61,220 nucleotides of DNA from positions 1 through 61,220 of the forward strand of contig PLFY01000104.1 of assembly GCA_003138365.1 (NCBI GenBank), written 5' to 3'. The DNA comes from Acidobacteriaceae bacterium (GTDB lineage: Bacteria > Acidobacteriota > Terriglobia > Terriglobales > Acidobacteriaceae). Position 1 is the first letter of the stretch. Every line of letters begins with the position of its first letter. The position numbers were made by a program, and so were the translations under genes. The notes beneath the pieces are model-generated. The model was not told where the DNA came from, did not search any database, and saw only the letters and a program-made list of their open reading frames with translations. Positions 18,301 to 25,939 of the stretch are shown in pieces.

Positions 18301-18409
18301 CGCAGACAACTCTGGGGAGAATGGCTCCTCAACCCGCCGCGATCGCTGGACCGGGCAAGACGAAGTGGGAATCCTTCCATCCCGGCGAGGCCAATACAAG
18401 AGAAAATGA
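15299..18409 (+). CDS. Polysaccharide chain-length protein with degenerate BY-kinase-like domain and long Pro-rich tail
   Basis: A 1036-residue Wzz/PCP-2-like protein. The first membrane helix is near residues 55-70 and the second near 447-467, with a periplasmic coiled-coil-rich region between them. A Rossmann-like domain resembling bacterial tyrosine kinases follows (about 500-690). Its P-loop reads GAGAGTGVTT (532-541) with Val539 where Lys is essential; Walker A' is VLVDASG (D561) and Walker B LVLTDTAPL (D618). About 340 residues of Pro/Glu-rich, low-complexity sequence follow, and there is no terminal tyrosine cluster (the tail ends QYKRK). It is therefore predicted to be a pseudokinase that still regulates chain length with the OPX protein. 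ATGA overlaps link both neighbours. The tail is unusually long for the family. Confidence 0.8.
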   Translation: MSSMSGPSVSMEPLPQGDGPLGPPSGSVHPIPAGNTEQAFFRLDLRRSVQLHRRLVLAFALAGLLLGLAYYKRMWRVYLAEAVVYVQPAPPTVLDKGSGPRWPFDSNSYESYIQQQMTNVSRTDVLALALHKLGHGEWWRTNETEQAGVEQLLRTIEVTREGTSYQFSVGARASNPDVAAKLANTVAAAYIESATGEQKAGDAQRLTVLGEERDRVQKELTADRTEQEALNKQLGQASIGIAAPDHYDEDITRIRTELVKARSDHDEAAARYTSVGAGRGPSSASLNAEADELIANDAGLVSMKTALNARRAVLISQMANLTPSHPQYKQDAEELAKINASLESMASDLRAKAAGRIQLKLRTDLERTAAVEGQLNAQLGQMTGAAGGATSKLQRASDLVADIARLHTRFATVDEQWRNLTIEEGAPGSAVLITPAVAPLHLAKSGALRNALALVFAGLMFGILAAVVSHKLDPKVYIAADVEQVLGFAPLAQLPDFYEVSDGVAEEYLLRLSTAIEYARKQGNLKSCIFTGAGAGTGVTTVVTRVREMLEAMGRATVLVDASGTPPPAPRPNASGNGEQGQTGQGLITTQRGSRSSALVRQMAEESETQEGSLVLTDTAPLVVSAETEYLARFVDCAIIVAESGVTTRTQIRDVAATLQRLEVAAVGFVLNRVGLQNADPAFRLSVRAIEGHLNAQSRSHARGTVRSQPFEVEDSVPEEQIPEKTAEDVPTQPQAPKLAVAAPLPAAEVPVRLSPLTIQEQLFVPTEPSPVPPKTSKTPPAPEPVEPLPTPASDEPWWLADLLVEPLPFQTKALAEPVKVAEPQNAAFLEWAEVRAPEAAKSPGMPQVREPQPEAAAAQPLPVEPKPQSEPLPVQADVSLPRIWERMTPIESPIKSEVAQEIAQRVEPDETSSQISSRFDGLRNLVTVLGLKQMHKTAAPREPAPKFALKTDRGIERTLLVRTFEPAPEPVSASMASASPRLVTALPEFLPPKPDVDPADADNSGENGSSTRRDRWTGQDEVGILPSRRGQYKRK

Positions 18410-19665
18410 AAGTCGATCCCATCACGCTGGAACCGGATATGCTTGGTTCTCCAACGTCGGTCCAGGATGCTTCCAGACATGCTTCGGAGCCGACTGCGGG
18501 GCAAATCGTTCATTCGCTCGTCATCGTGGGCTTTACTCATCCCATGCGGGCATGCGCGTGGCGCGCACGCAGCGCCGGCGTTCGAGTTCACCTCATTGAG
18601 TTGGTGGAGCGGTCACGCAGCTTTGTATTGCAATCGAATGCCTTCGATCCTGACGGCATTACGCTGGAATGGTCCCTGGTCGGCACCGAAAACGGCCTTG
18701 CAGCGATCCAGCGCTTTGCCCAAAGCGTGCAAGCCGATGCGCTGCTGACCACCGACGATTTCACCTTGGTATGGCTCGGGAAGCATCGCGGCGTTTTTGA
18801 GCCCGGCTGCAGGTTGCTGGCGCCAGATCCCGATGTGCTGGAACGCCTGTGGGACAAATCCCATCAGATCGATCGCGCGATACTGTCCGGTTTCGAACTG
18901 CTGCCCGGTTGGACGCTTACCGCCCAAGAGGTCATCGCCGCCATCCCCGACGGCGCCTTTCCAGTGGTCATTCGGCCCAGCTTTCTCCAGTCCGCACAAC
19001 CTTCATTCAAAGCGCGAATCTTGCATACCCGCAAGGCATTGAGTGAGCTCTATTCCTCGACACATTGGACATATTCGCCCATCGTGCAACGGTTTTGCCT
19101 GGGGCCGAACTACGTTCTCCACGGTGTGCGCGCACAAACCGGCGAGCTTCTCGCTTTGCAGCTCTTCAAGGGCTATCGTAAGTATGAGGGCTTTGCGACC
19201 TCGCTCATGCCAGTGCCGCTGCCCGAAAGCCTGAGTCGCGCCGCGCGGCGATTTGTTGAGGCAGAGGGGCTCACGGGGCCGTTCCACTTCGACCTGCTCT
19301 GTAGCGATGCCGACGACACCTTCTACTTTCTTGAGATCAACTGCCGACTCGGAGGAACGACCGGAAAAGTAATGCAATTGGGCTATGACGAACCCGGCCT
19401 GCTGCTGGCCTGCTTCAACACGCAGACGCCGCACCCGTTACCCCCTCTGCGGATCTATCCCAGGACGACGAGCATCGGCCTGAATCTGGCTCAGGCATTC
19501 AATGAGCTGCGCAATCGGCGGGATCCTCTTGCCTATCCGCAAATGCCTCGCTTTCGGAGTTTTTTTGCCGCGCTCAGTGAAGCGCTTTTCGTCAAGGATG
19601 GCCAACTTGACAAGCGCGACCTCCTCGCAATCCTCCGGCGCTACTTTGCTCGAAATGAGAACTAG
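18406..19665 (+). CDS. ATP-grasp enzyme co-translated with polysaccharide genes
   Basis: A 419-residue protein with ATP-grasp features: a pre-ATP-grasp segment (about 35-150), then FPVVIRPSFLQSAQPSFKAR, where the usual nucleotide-binding lysine is replaced or shifted, then FHFDLLCSDADDTFYFLEIN with LEINCRLGG as the metal-binding signature. Relatives ligate a carboxylate to an amine or thiol through an acyl-phosphate. Its start overlaps the chain-length gene as ATGA (18406-18409), so it is part of the operon. A plausible job is decorating the glycan, for example with an amino acid, or making an unusual sugar substituent; this is inference. It could also act in an unrelated peptide-ligation step. 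Confidence 0.7.
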   Translation: MKVDPITLEPDMLGSPTSVQDASRHASEPTAGQIVHSLVIVGFTHPMRACAWRARSAGVRVHLIELVERSRSFVLQSNAFDPDGITLEWSLVGTENGLAAIQRFAQSVQADALLTTDDFTLVWLGKHRGVFEPGCRLLAPDPDVLERLWDKSHQIDRAILSGFELLPGWTLTAQEVIAAIPDGAFPVVIRPSFLQSAQPSFKARILHTRKALSELYSSTHWTYSPIVQRFCLGPNYVLHGVRAQTGELLALQLFKGYRKYEGFATSLMPVPLPESLSRAARRFVEAEGLTGPFHFDLLCSDADDTFYFLEINCRLGGTTGKVMQLGYDEPGLLLACFNTQTPHPLPPLRIYPRTTSIGLNLAQAFNELRNRRDPLAYPQMPRFRSFFAALSEALFVKDGQLDKRDLLAILRRYFARNEN

Positions 19666-19717
19666 GTCCGGCAGGAAGAGAGAATGCGGGATAGACCTTC
19701 CAGGGCCGGATCAACAC

Positions 19718-20383
19718 CTATTTAGGACGGACCAATTCGATGCGGTCGCGGGTGCGCACCCAGGTATTGCCTGCCATGCGGCCCACGGCGTCTAAACCCG
19801 CCGGATCGATGCGGAAGTTCTCCAACAGATCCTCGCGCACGTGAAACCGGACCACCTCGCCCAGCACAATGACGCCTCCGCCTGGCGCGCGGCTGGTGTA
19901 AATCACCTGGAGCAGCTTGCACTCCATCTGCGCCGGCGACTCGGCCACCCGCGGCGGCCGCACCATCTCGCTCGCTTGTGGAGTGAGACCTGCCAGTACA
20001 AACTCGTCCACCTCCGGCGGAACTTCGGCAGCCGAGGCATTGGCGGCTGCCGCAATGGCTTCGCTGACGATATTGACAACGAATTCGCCCGTCTCCTCGA
20101 CGTTGCGCAGGGAGTCTTTACGCATCTCTGAACGCAGGTTTGACGCAGCTCCAATGGGTGCGCGAAGTGTGGGGCAGAACAGAACGGTGGGCGGGTTCGA
20201 GCCGACTCCCGAGAAGAAGCTGAAGGGCGCCAGGTTGGCCACTCCGTTGCGGTCCATGGTGGAAACCAGCGCCACCGGACGCGGCACGATGATGCCCGTC
20301 ATCAATTTGTAAATCTGGCGGGGTTCGCAATTGGCAGGGTTGAGACTGAGCATGGCGGGGTCTGAAGCGTGTGCGGCGTTCAT
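19718..20383 (-). CDS. Flavin reductase-like FMN-binding split-barrel protein
   Basis: A 221-residue cytoplasmic protein of the flavin reductase-like (DIM6/NTAB) family. The characteristic core is present: YKLMTGIIVPRPVALVST, then GVANLAPFSFFSGVGSNPP, then ETGEFVVNIVSEA. Members bind FMN and reduce flavins or act as small oxidoreductases. The C-terminal segment GGGVIVLGEVVRFHVREDLL completes the barrel. It is convergent with the polysaccharide operon, ending 52 bp beyond that operon's last stop. Its substrate cannot be told from sequence. Confidence 0.8.
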   Translation of the reverse strand: MNAAHASDPAMLSLNPANCEPRQIYKLMTGIIVPRPVALVSTMDRNGVANLAPFSFFSGVGSNPPTVLFCPTLRAPIGAASNLRSEMRKDSLRNVEETGEFVVNIVSEAIAAAANASAAEVPPEVDEFVLAGLTPQASEMVRPPRVAESPAQMECKLLQVIYTSRAPGGGVIVLGEVVRFHVREDLLENFRIDPAGLDAVGRMAGNTWVRTRDRIELVRPK

Positions 20384-20536
20384 ACCCTTAGCCTAGAGCA
20401 TCTTCCCGGCCTGGCGCGCGTCCAACCCACATTGGGAAGTTTGCCCCCTGGGATGTGATAGTTCTGGTGCATTCTTTGAATTTTATTCTTTCGCAACACA
20501 CATTGGTGCACAATCGTTAATGAGGGTTAAACCGTC

Positions 20537-21208
20537 GTGCCGCGTATTCATTTCCAGCAACAACTCGCCGAACTCAAGGACAAGCTCCTTGCCATGGCTG
20601 CCCTGTCGCAGCAGGCGGTCGAGTCCGCGGTAGACGCCTATCTGCAACGCGACAAGGGCCTGTGCCAGTATGTCAAGCAGAATGAGACGGCCATCAACAC
20701 CGCACAACGGGAATTGGACGAGATGGCCTATGAGCTGCTGGCCAAGGAGCAGCCCATGGCCATCGATCTGCGCTTCATTCTGGCGGTGATCAAAATCAAT
20801 GGCGATCTGGAACGCATCGGGGACCAGTCGATGGGGATCGCCCGACGGACCAAGGACATTCTGAAGGCCCAGGAGGTCGATCTGCCTGTGGATTTTGCGG
20901 CGATGGGCGAGTTTGCCGGGCGCATGATCCGCTCGGCGGTGCAGGCGCTGCTCGAGGGCGATGCGCGGCTGGCCGACTCTGTCCGCGAGATGGACGACGA
21001 GATCGATCGCATGAACCGCCGCGCCCACGCCGACCTGCTCAAACTCATCCAGGAAAAGCCGCAGTTTACCCAGCAATCGATGAACGGTATCCTGGTAGCC
21101 CGCAACCTGGAGCGGATTGCGGACCACGCGTCGAATATCGCGACCGATGTGATTTTCTGGATTCGCGGCGCGGATGTGCGCCACCAGCTAAGCATGTCGA
21201 TGGATTGA
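20537..21208 (+). CDS. phoU: Phosphate signalling regulator PhoU
   Basis: A 223-residue, all-helical protein of normal PhoU length with two repeats of the PhoU three-helix domain. It contains AMDLRF-like PMAIDLRFILAVIKINGDLERIGDQS in the first repeat and ARNLERIADHASNIATDVIF in the second, whose (E/D)xxxD positions bind metal clusters in relatives. PhoU dampens phosphate-starvation signalling through the Pst transporter and PhoR. No pst or pho genes are nearby, so this copy stands alone. The start is a GTG at 20537, preceded by GAGGG; the protein starts with PRIHFQQQLAELK, as in homologues. Confidence 0.9.
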   Translation: MPRIHFQQQLAELKDKLLAMAALSQQAVESAVDAYLQRDKGLCQYVKQNETAINTAQRELDEMAYELLAKEQPMAIDLRFILAVIKINGDLERIGDQSMGIARRTKDILKAQEVDLPVDFAAMGEFAGRMIRSAVQALLEGDARLADSVREMDDEIDRMNRRAHADLLKLIQEKPQFTQQSMNGILVARNLERIADHASNIATDVIFWIRGADVRHQLSMSMD

Positions 21209-21231
21209 TCAGGCACTCAGGCCGGCTGAAC

Positions 21232-24200
21232 TCATGCCAGTGAGGGGTCCCTTCGAACATTAAGGCCGCTGAAAGGGTTGCCATTGTTGGTGGGGACGGG
21301 CGCAGTGTATTCGCTGGGGCCCACCCACAGCCGCTCGAATTCCTCCAGGGCGAGCGGGCGGCTGAACAGGTAGCCCTGGAACGCGTGGCAGCCGAGACGG
21401 GTGAGAAAGTCCCGCTGTTCCTCGGTTTCAACGCCCTCGGCGATCACCGGCAAGCCCATTGCCCGGCTCAAGGAAACAATGGTTTGCGCAATGGCTCCGC
21501 TCGTGGCGTCTACCAGAATGTCCCGGACGAAGGAGCGGTCGATCTTCAATTGGTCCAGGGGCAATCGCTTGAGGTAGGTCAGCGAGGAATAGCCGGTGCC
21601 AAAGTCGTCGAGTGAAAATCTCAAGCCATGAGATTTGAGCTCGGTCATTTTTGCAATGACCTCCTCGATATTGTCCGCCAACATACTCTCGGTGAGTTCC
21701 AGCTCCAGGTTCTGCGGATCGGCTCCAGAGCGATCGAGGGCCGCCAACACCTTTTGGACGAAGTCCGGCTGGCGGAACTGGAGTGCGCTGATGTTTACCG
21801 AGACCGAGATATAGGCCGGCGCCTCCTGATGCGCCCATGCCGCAATCTGGTTGCAGGCTGTCTCCAGGACCAGGTCGCCCAAAGGCAGGATCAGCCCGGT
21901 CTCCTCGGCCAAAGGAATGAAATCGCCGGGGGGCAAGAGGCCGCGCACCGGATGATTCCATCGGATCAGGGCTTCTGCGCCAATCAAGTGGGTGCTTTCC
22001 ACTTGAGGCTGATAGTAAAGGGCGAACTGGTTGGTCTTGATTGCCTGGCGGAGGTCATCCTCCAACGCGGCGCGGGCATTCACGGCAGTCTGCAAAGCAG
22101 GGGAGAAAAAGCGCACGGTGTTGCAGCCTGCCGCCTTGGCCTGGTCCATGGCAATATCGGCCTGCTGCAAAACCTCATCCGCTTCCTCTTTCCTATCCCC
22201 AAAGACGGTGATTCCAATGCTGGCCGTGGTGCGGCATTCGCGGCCGCCGATCAGGTAGGGCTGGGCAACGGCAGCGAGAATTTTCTCGGCGCCGGTCTTG
22301 GCCGCTTCCGCGGCGTCCTCGGCGGTCTCTGCCAGGTCTTCAAGCATCACCACAAACTCATCTCCGCCCAATCGAGACACGGTGTCGGCCTCTCGAACGC
22401 AGGCTGCAAGGCGCCGTGCGACCTCCTGGAGTTGCAGGTCGCCGGTTTGATGGCCAAGCGTGTCGTTCAACGTCTTGAAGTGATCCAGATCGATGAACAG
22501 CAGAGCATGCATGTGGTGATCGTGAGCGCTCGCGGCCAGAACCTGCCGCAACCGATCCATCAGGAGGCGGCGATTGGGCAAGCTTGTCAACGGGTCGTAA
22601 AAGGCGAGGTTTCTGATCTCGTTCTCCGCTGCCTTGGCATCGGAGATATCGCGCGTGACGGAAAGGACGCATTGAACGCCGTCAAGCTCAACCAGCGAGG
22701 CCGAGATCAGCCCCCAGAAAAGTTCCCCGCTCTTCTTGCGAAACCGGGCTTCCACATCCCGGCAAGCTGAGTGCTGGCGGAGAATCTCGGTCAAATTCTT
22801 TCGATCGCGGGGATCTGCCCAGATGCTGAGTTCCAGCGACGTTCGCCCGAGGACTTCATCGCGTTTGTATCCTGTGACGTCGAGGAAGGCCTTATTGCAT
22901 TCGACAAACATCCCATCGTTCAGGCGGTTGATGTTCACCGAATCGAGACTCGTCTGGAATGCGGTGCGGTAGCGCTCTTCGCTTTTGAGCAGAGCCGCCT
23001 GAGCCGCGGCCAGGTGCTCGGAGGCCGCCTTTGTTTCTGTAATATCCTGCGTGACGGAAAGTACGCAGGCAATACCCTCATGTTCAAAGAGCGACGCCGA
23101 CATCCGCCCCCACAGAATCCGGCCGCTCTTGGTTCTAAACTGGACCTCGCCTCGGAAGACCGAACTCTGGCGCAGCGCTTCGATTATGTTTTCCCGATCG
23201 CACGGATCTGCCCAGATGTTCAGTTCCTGCGAGGTTCGCCCAATCACCTCGTCGCGGTCGAATTCCATGAGGTCGAGGAATGTTTCATTGACGTCGGAAT
23301 ACGCGCCATCGTCCAACCGGCTGAGGCTGACCGCATTGGGATTCGTGTGAAATGCGGTGCGATAGCGAGCTTCGCTCCCTCGCTGTGCTTCCTGAGCCGC
23401 GGCCAGGCGCTCTTCCGCTGCCGCGGCCTCGGAGATATCTTTCACAACGCTCAAGATGCATGAAACGCCCTCAATCTCGATCACCGAGACCGATATCAGC
23501 ACCCAGAATAGTTCTCCGCTCTTTCTCCTGAACCGGGTCTTCGTATCGCGGAGCCTTGAGTTCCGGCGCAACTCTTCCGTGATCGCCTGTCGATCTCCTG
23601 AATCAGCCCAGAAGTTGAGTTCCAGCGACGTCCGGCCAATCACTTCTTCGCGCTCGAACCCCATCAAATCGAAGAATGCCTTGTTGGCATCAATGTATCT
23701 CCCATCGTCCAGGTGGCTGATGCAGATGCCATCGAGGCTGGTCTGGAATGCGGTGCGATAGCGTTCTTCGCTTGCCCGCAGTGCTTCCTGAGCCGCCGCC
23801 AGGCTCTCCTCCGCGATCTTTCGTGCACTGATATCCTCAACCACAGCGATATAGTGAAGGCGTTGCCCCTCGGCGTCGCGTTGCGTTGAGACAGTGATCT
23901 TTACCCATGTCAAGCTGCCGTCCTTGCGGATATAGCGCTTCTCCCAAATGACATCGCCGGTGGGGACGGAGGGGATTTGTTCGAGCAACCCGATACTCTC
24001 GGCCAGATCTTCCGGGACGGTGATCCGCTGAAACGTCAAGCCGGAGATTTCCTCGTGAGGGTAGCCAATAATCTCAGCGAAACGTGCGTTCCACCTCAGG
24101 AAACTGCCGTCGAAAGAGGTGTGGACGATGCCGACCGCGGCTTGCTCGAAGGTTTCTCGGTAGCGCTCCTCGCTGTCGCGGAGCAGGATCTCGGACCGCT

Positions 24201-24939
24201 TGCTGTCGGTAATGTCTTTAATGACGCCACGCATCTTCAGGGGCTTTCCCTGGGCATCGAATTCGAGTCTGCCCATGCCATGCACCCAGCGCTCCGCCGC
24301 GTCTGTCTGACGAAGGATGCGGTATTCCTTATCGAATGCCTTTCTTTCTCCTACAACCTCGTCCGCAAAGTACGCAGTCATCTTCGCTCGGTCGTCGGGA
24401 TGGATCAGGGCTATCCATCCCTCCAAAGTGCGCTCATAATCCTTGTCGATTCCGAAGATCTCATCCATGACATCCGAGCTTCCCCACACCTCTGTGCGAA
24501 AATCCAGGATGTAGGAGCCAAGGCCTCCACCCCTCTGCGATTCGCTCAGAGAATCCAGGCTCTCGCGCAGCGCCTCCTCCGTCCGCTTGCGCTCGGTGAT
24601 GTCTTTCCCGAAGACGGAAACCCCCGTTGTTTCCCCATCGACAACGATTGGATTGAATGAAAGATCCAGGATGCAGCCATTGACGAGAGAGTACTCGACC
24701 CGGAAAGGGCCTTCCGTCCGTACACGCTCATAAAGCGGAGGCCAGAGCGCCGCCCTCTCTGGCGGGAGCGAGCTCTCCAGGGGCATCCCCACCACCAACT
24801 GGACGCCAAAAGTGGCCTCCATGCTCTGCCGCAGTGCACTATTGAATTCAATAAGCCGATATTCGAGGTCCACGGACCAGATCAGGTCCTCTGTGCTTTC
24901 GATCAAGGCCGAGAGATTTGCTTCAGCGAGATTGCGCAT
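21232..24939 (-). CDS. Multi-PAS GGDEF-EAL cyclic di-GMP turnover protein
   Basis: A 1235-residue cytoplasmic sensor. By eye there are six PAS domains (about 5-120, 128-250, 258-385, 392-515, 518-645 and 648-775); the last three share the frame RYRTAF..., GRTS-LEL and WAD and look like recent tandem copies. The GGDEF domain has an intact GGDEF (858-862) with an RxxD inhibitory site just before it (READ). The EAL domain has EAL (989-991), then LELELTESM, DDFGTGYSS, LKIDRSFV and EGVETEEQ, so both synthesis and breakdown of cyclic di-GMP are possible on motif grounds. No membrane segment was seen. It lies close to the exopolysaccharide genes, a common target of this second messenger, but it is not co-transcribed with them. 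Confidence 0.92.
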   Translation of the reverse strand: MRNLAEANLSALIESTEDLIWSVDLEYRLIEFNSALRQSMEATFGVQLVVGMPLESSLPPERAALWPPLYERVRTEGPFRVEYSLVNGCILDLSFNPIVVDGETTGVSVFGKDITERKRTEEALRESLDSLSESQRGGGLGSYILDFRTEVWGSSDVMDEIFGIDKDYERTLEGWIALIHPDDRAKMTAYFADEVVGERKAFDKEYRILRQTDAAERWVHGMGRLEFDAQGKPLKMRGVIKDITDSKRSEILLRDSEERYRETFEQAAVGIVHTSFDGSFLRWNARFAEIIGYPHEEISGLTFQRITVPEDLAESIGLLEQIPSVPTGDVIWEKRYIRKDGSLTWVKITVSTQRDAEGQRLHYIAVVEDISARKIAEESLAAAQEALRASEERYRTAFQTSLDGICISHLDDGRYIDANKAFFDLMGFEREEVIGRTSLELNFWADSGDRQAITEELRRNSRLRDTKTRFRRKSGELFWVLISVSVIEIEGVSCILSVVKDISEAAAAEERLAAAQEAQRGSEARYRTAFHTNPNAVSLSRLDDGAYSDVNETFLDLMEFDRDEVIGRTSQELNIWADPCDRENIIEALRQSSVFRGEVQFRTKSGRILWGRMSASLFEHEGIACVLSVTQDITETKAASEHLAAAQAALLKSEERYRTAFQTSLDSVNINRLNDGMFVECNKAFLDVTGYKRDEVLGRTSLELSIWADPRDRKNLTEILRQHSACRDVEARFRKKSGELFWGLISASLVELDGVQCVLSVTRDISDAKAAENEIRNLAFYDPLTSLPNRRLLMDRLRQVLAASAHDHHMHALLFIDLDHFKTLNDTLGHQTGDLQLQEVARRLAACVREADTVSRLGGDEFVVMLEDLAETAEDAAEAAKTGAEKILAAVAQPYLIGGRECRTTASIGITVFGDRKEEADEVLQQADIAMDQAKAAGCNTVRFFSPALQTAVNARAALEDDLRQAIKTNQFALYYQPQVESTHLIGAEALIRWNHPVRGLLPPGDFIPLAEETGLILPLGDLVLETACNQIAAWAHQEAPAYISVSVNISALQFRQPDFVQKVLAALDRSGADPQNLELELTESMLADNIEEVIAKMTELKSHGLRFSLDDFGTGYSSLTYLKRLPLDQLKIDRSFVRDILVDATSGAIAQTIVSLSRAMGLPVIAEGVETEEQRDFLTRLGCHAFQGYLFSRPLALEEFERLWVGPSEYTAPVPTNNGNPFSGLNVRRDPSLA

Positions 24940-25152
24940 TTCGGCCTTCCTGAGCCCGGCGACGCTCTTTCTTGACCTGACAAAAACCTGGCGCCTGAGG
25001 GTGGCCCGGAGCTAACCCATAGGCCCTTTCTAAGCGGGAAGCCTCAAGATACAGCTTTCCCCTGCGAAGCGGTATACAACTTTCATCGGATAAAGCCGGG
25101 ACGATCTTTAAGAGGCTCAGAAGAATACGGCGGAGGATTGCAATTCAATGTA

Positions 25153-25197
25153 CGCCAACTGGCCCAGGTTTGCACTTGAAACCTGGGCCAGTTGGCG
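25153..25197. repeat. Perfect 19-bp inverted repeat with 7-nt loop
   Basis: Arms 25153-25171 and 25179-25197 are perfectly complementary around the loop GCACTTG, with a CCAGGTTT/AAACCTGG core. It stands 39 bp past the dps stop and upstream of the GGDEF-EAL gene on the same strand. No T-run follows on the minus strand, so it is not a standard intrinsic terminator. It may block 3' exonucleases, act as a weak terminator, or be a dispersed hairpin repeat; related hairpins stand at 36685 and 59914. Confidence 0.85.
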
Positions 25198-25235
25198 CCC
25201 TGCACTCGCTTTCGCCCGGTTGGGATGAGGTTGGG

Positions 25236-25745
25236 TTACCGCGTGGCCTCGAACAGGAACCATGCCCGGCGCTCGGCCTCGTCGATCCAGACTTCGATCA
25301 GGCTGGTGGTGGCATATTCGTTGGCCTTGCTGGTCACTTCATGCGCCGCGCGCAGGCTGTCCACCAGGGACTTGTTGTCGGCATGGAGCTCGAGCAGCAT
25401 ATCCCGGGCGCCCATAAACTCCTGATCGTTGTCGGCCAGCCGCTGCAGCCGGGCGATGTGTCCGATCGATCGAATCGTCGTGCCGCCAACCTTGCGGACC
25501 CGCTCCGCGATAGCGTCGGTGATGGCAAAGAGCTGCTCCGCCTGCTGATCCAGCAAGAGATGGTAGTCGCGGAAATGCGCTCCGCTCATGTGCCAGTGAA
25601 AATTCTTGGTCTTGAGGTAAAGGACGAAGACATCGGCCAGCAGGGCGTTGAGCACGCTGGAAAGATTCTTGACCTGCTCCGAGTCAAAACCGTCAGGGAC
25701 GTTGACTTTGGCCGCTTTTGAATCGTCATGGGTATGTGTGGACAT
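25236..25745 (-). CDS. dps: Dps/ferritin-like starvation protein
   Basis: A 169-residue member of the Dps family, which forms dodecamers that oxidise and store iron and may protect DNA. The ferroxidase-site pattern is present: TKNFHWHMSGAHFRDYHLLLD, with His and Asp/Glu ligands shared between subunits, preceded by LSSVLNALLADVFVLYLK. The ATG at 25745 has a strong GAGGAG ribosome site 9 nt upstream; the frame is open back to 25994 but lacks Dps-like sequence. The gene is 194 bp downstream of the phosphotransacetylase on the same strand, so the two may share a transcript, and a strong hairpin follows the stop. Confidence 0.88.
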   Translation of the reverse strand: MSTHTHDDSKAAKVNVPDGFDSEQVKNLSSVLNALLADVFVLYLKTKNFHWHMSGAHFRDYHLLLDQQAEQLFAITDAIAERVRKVGGTTIRSIGHIARLQRLADNDQEFMGARDMLLELHADNKSLVDSLRAAHEVTSKANEYATTSLIEVWIDEAERRAWFLFEATR

Positions 25746-25939
25746 AGGGAAAACTCCTCTGCCGGGGAGGACGACCGGGACGTCCGGAATGGAGCGTCTG
25801 CGCCTGTTCCCCATGCAAGGAGTTGGATGCCAACGCGGAGGCGGAGTTTCCCAGGGGCATGAGGAGGGGAGCAAAATTGAACAGGCGCCAATCTCCCTGG
25901 AGACGGCGCCCGTTCGAGCTGGCGGTTCGAATGAGAAGG

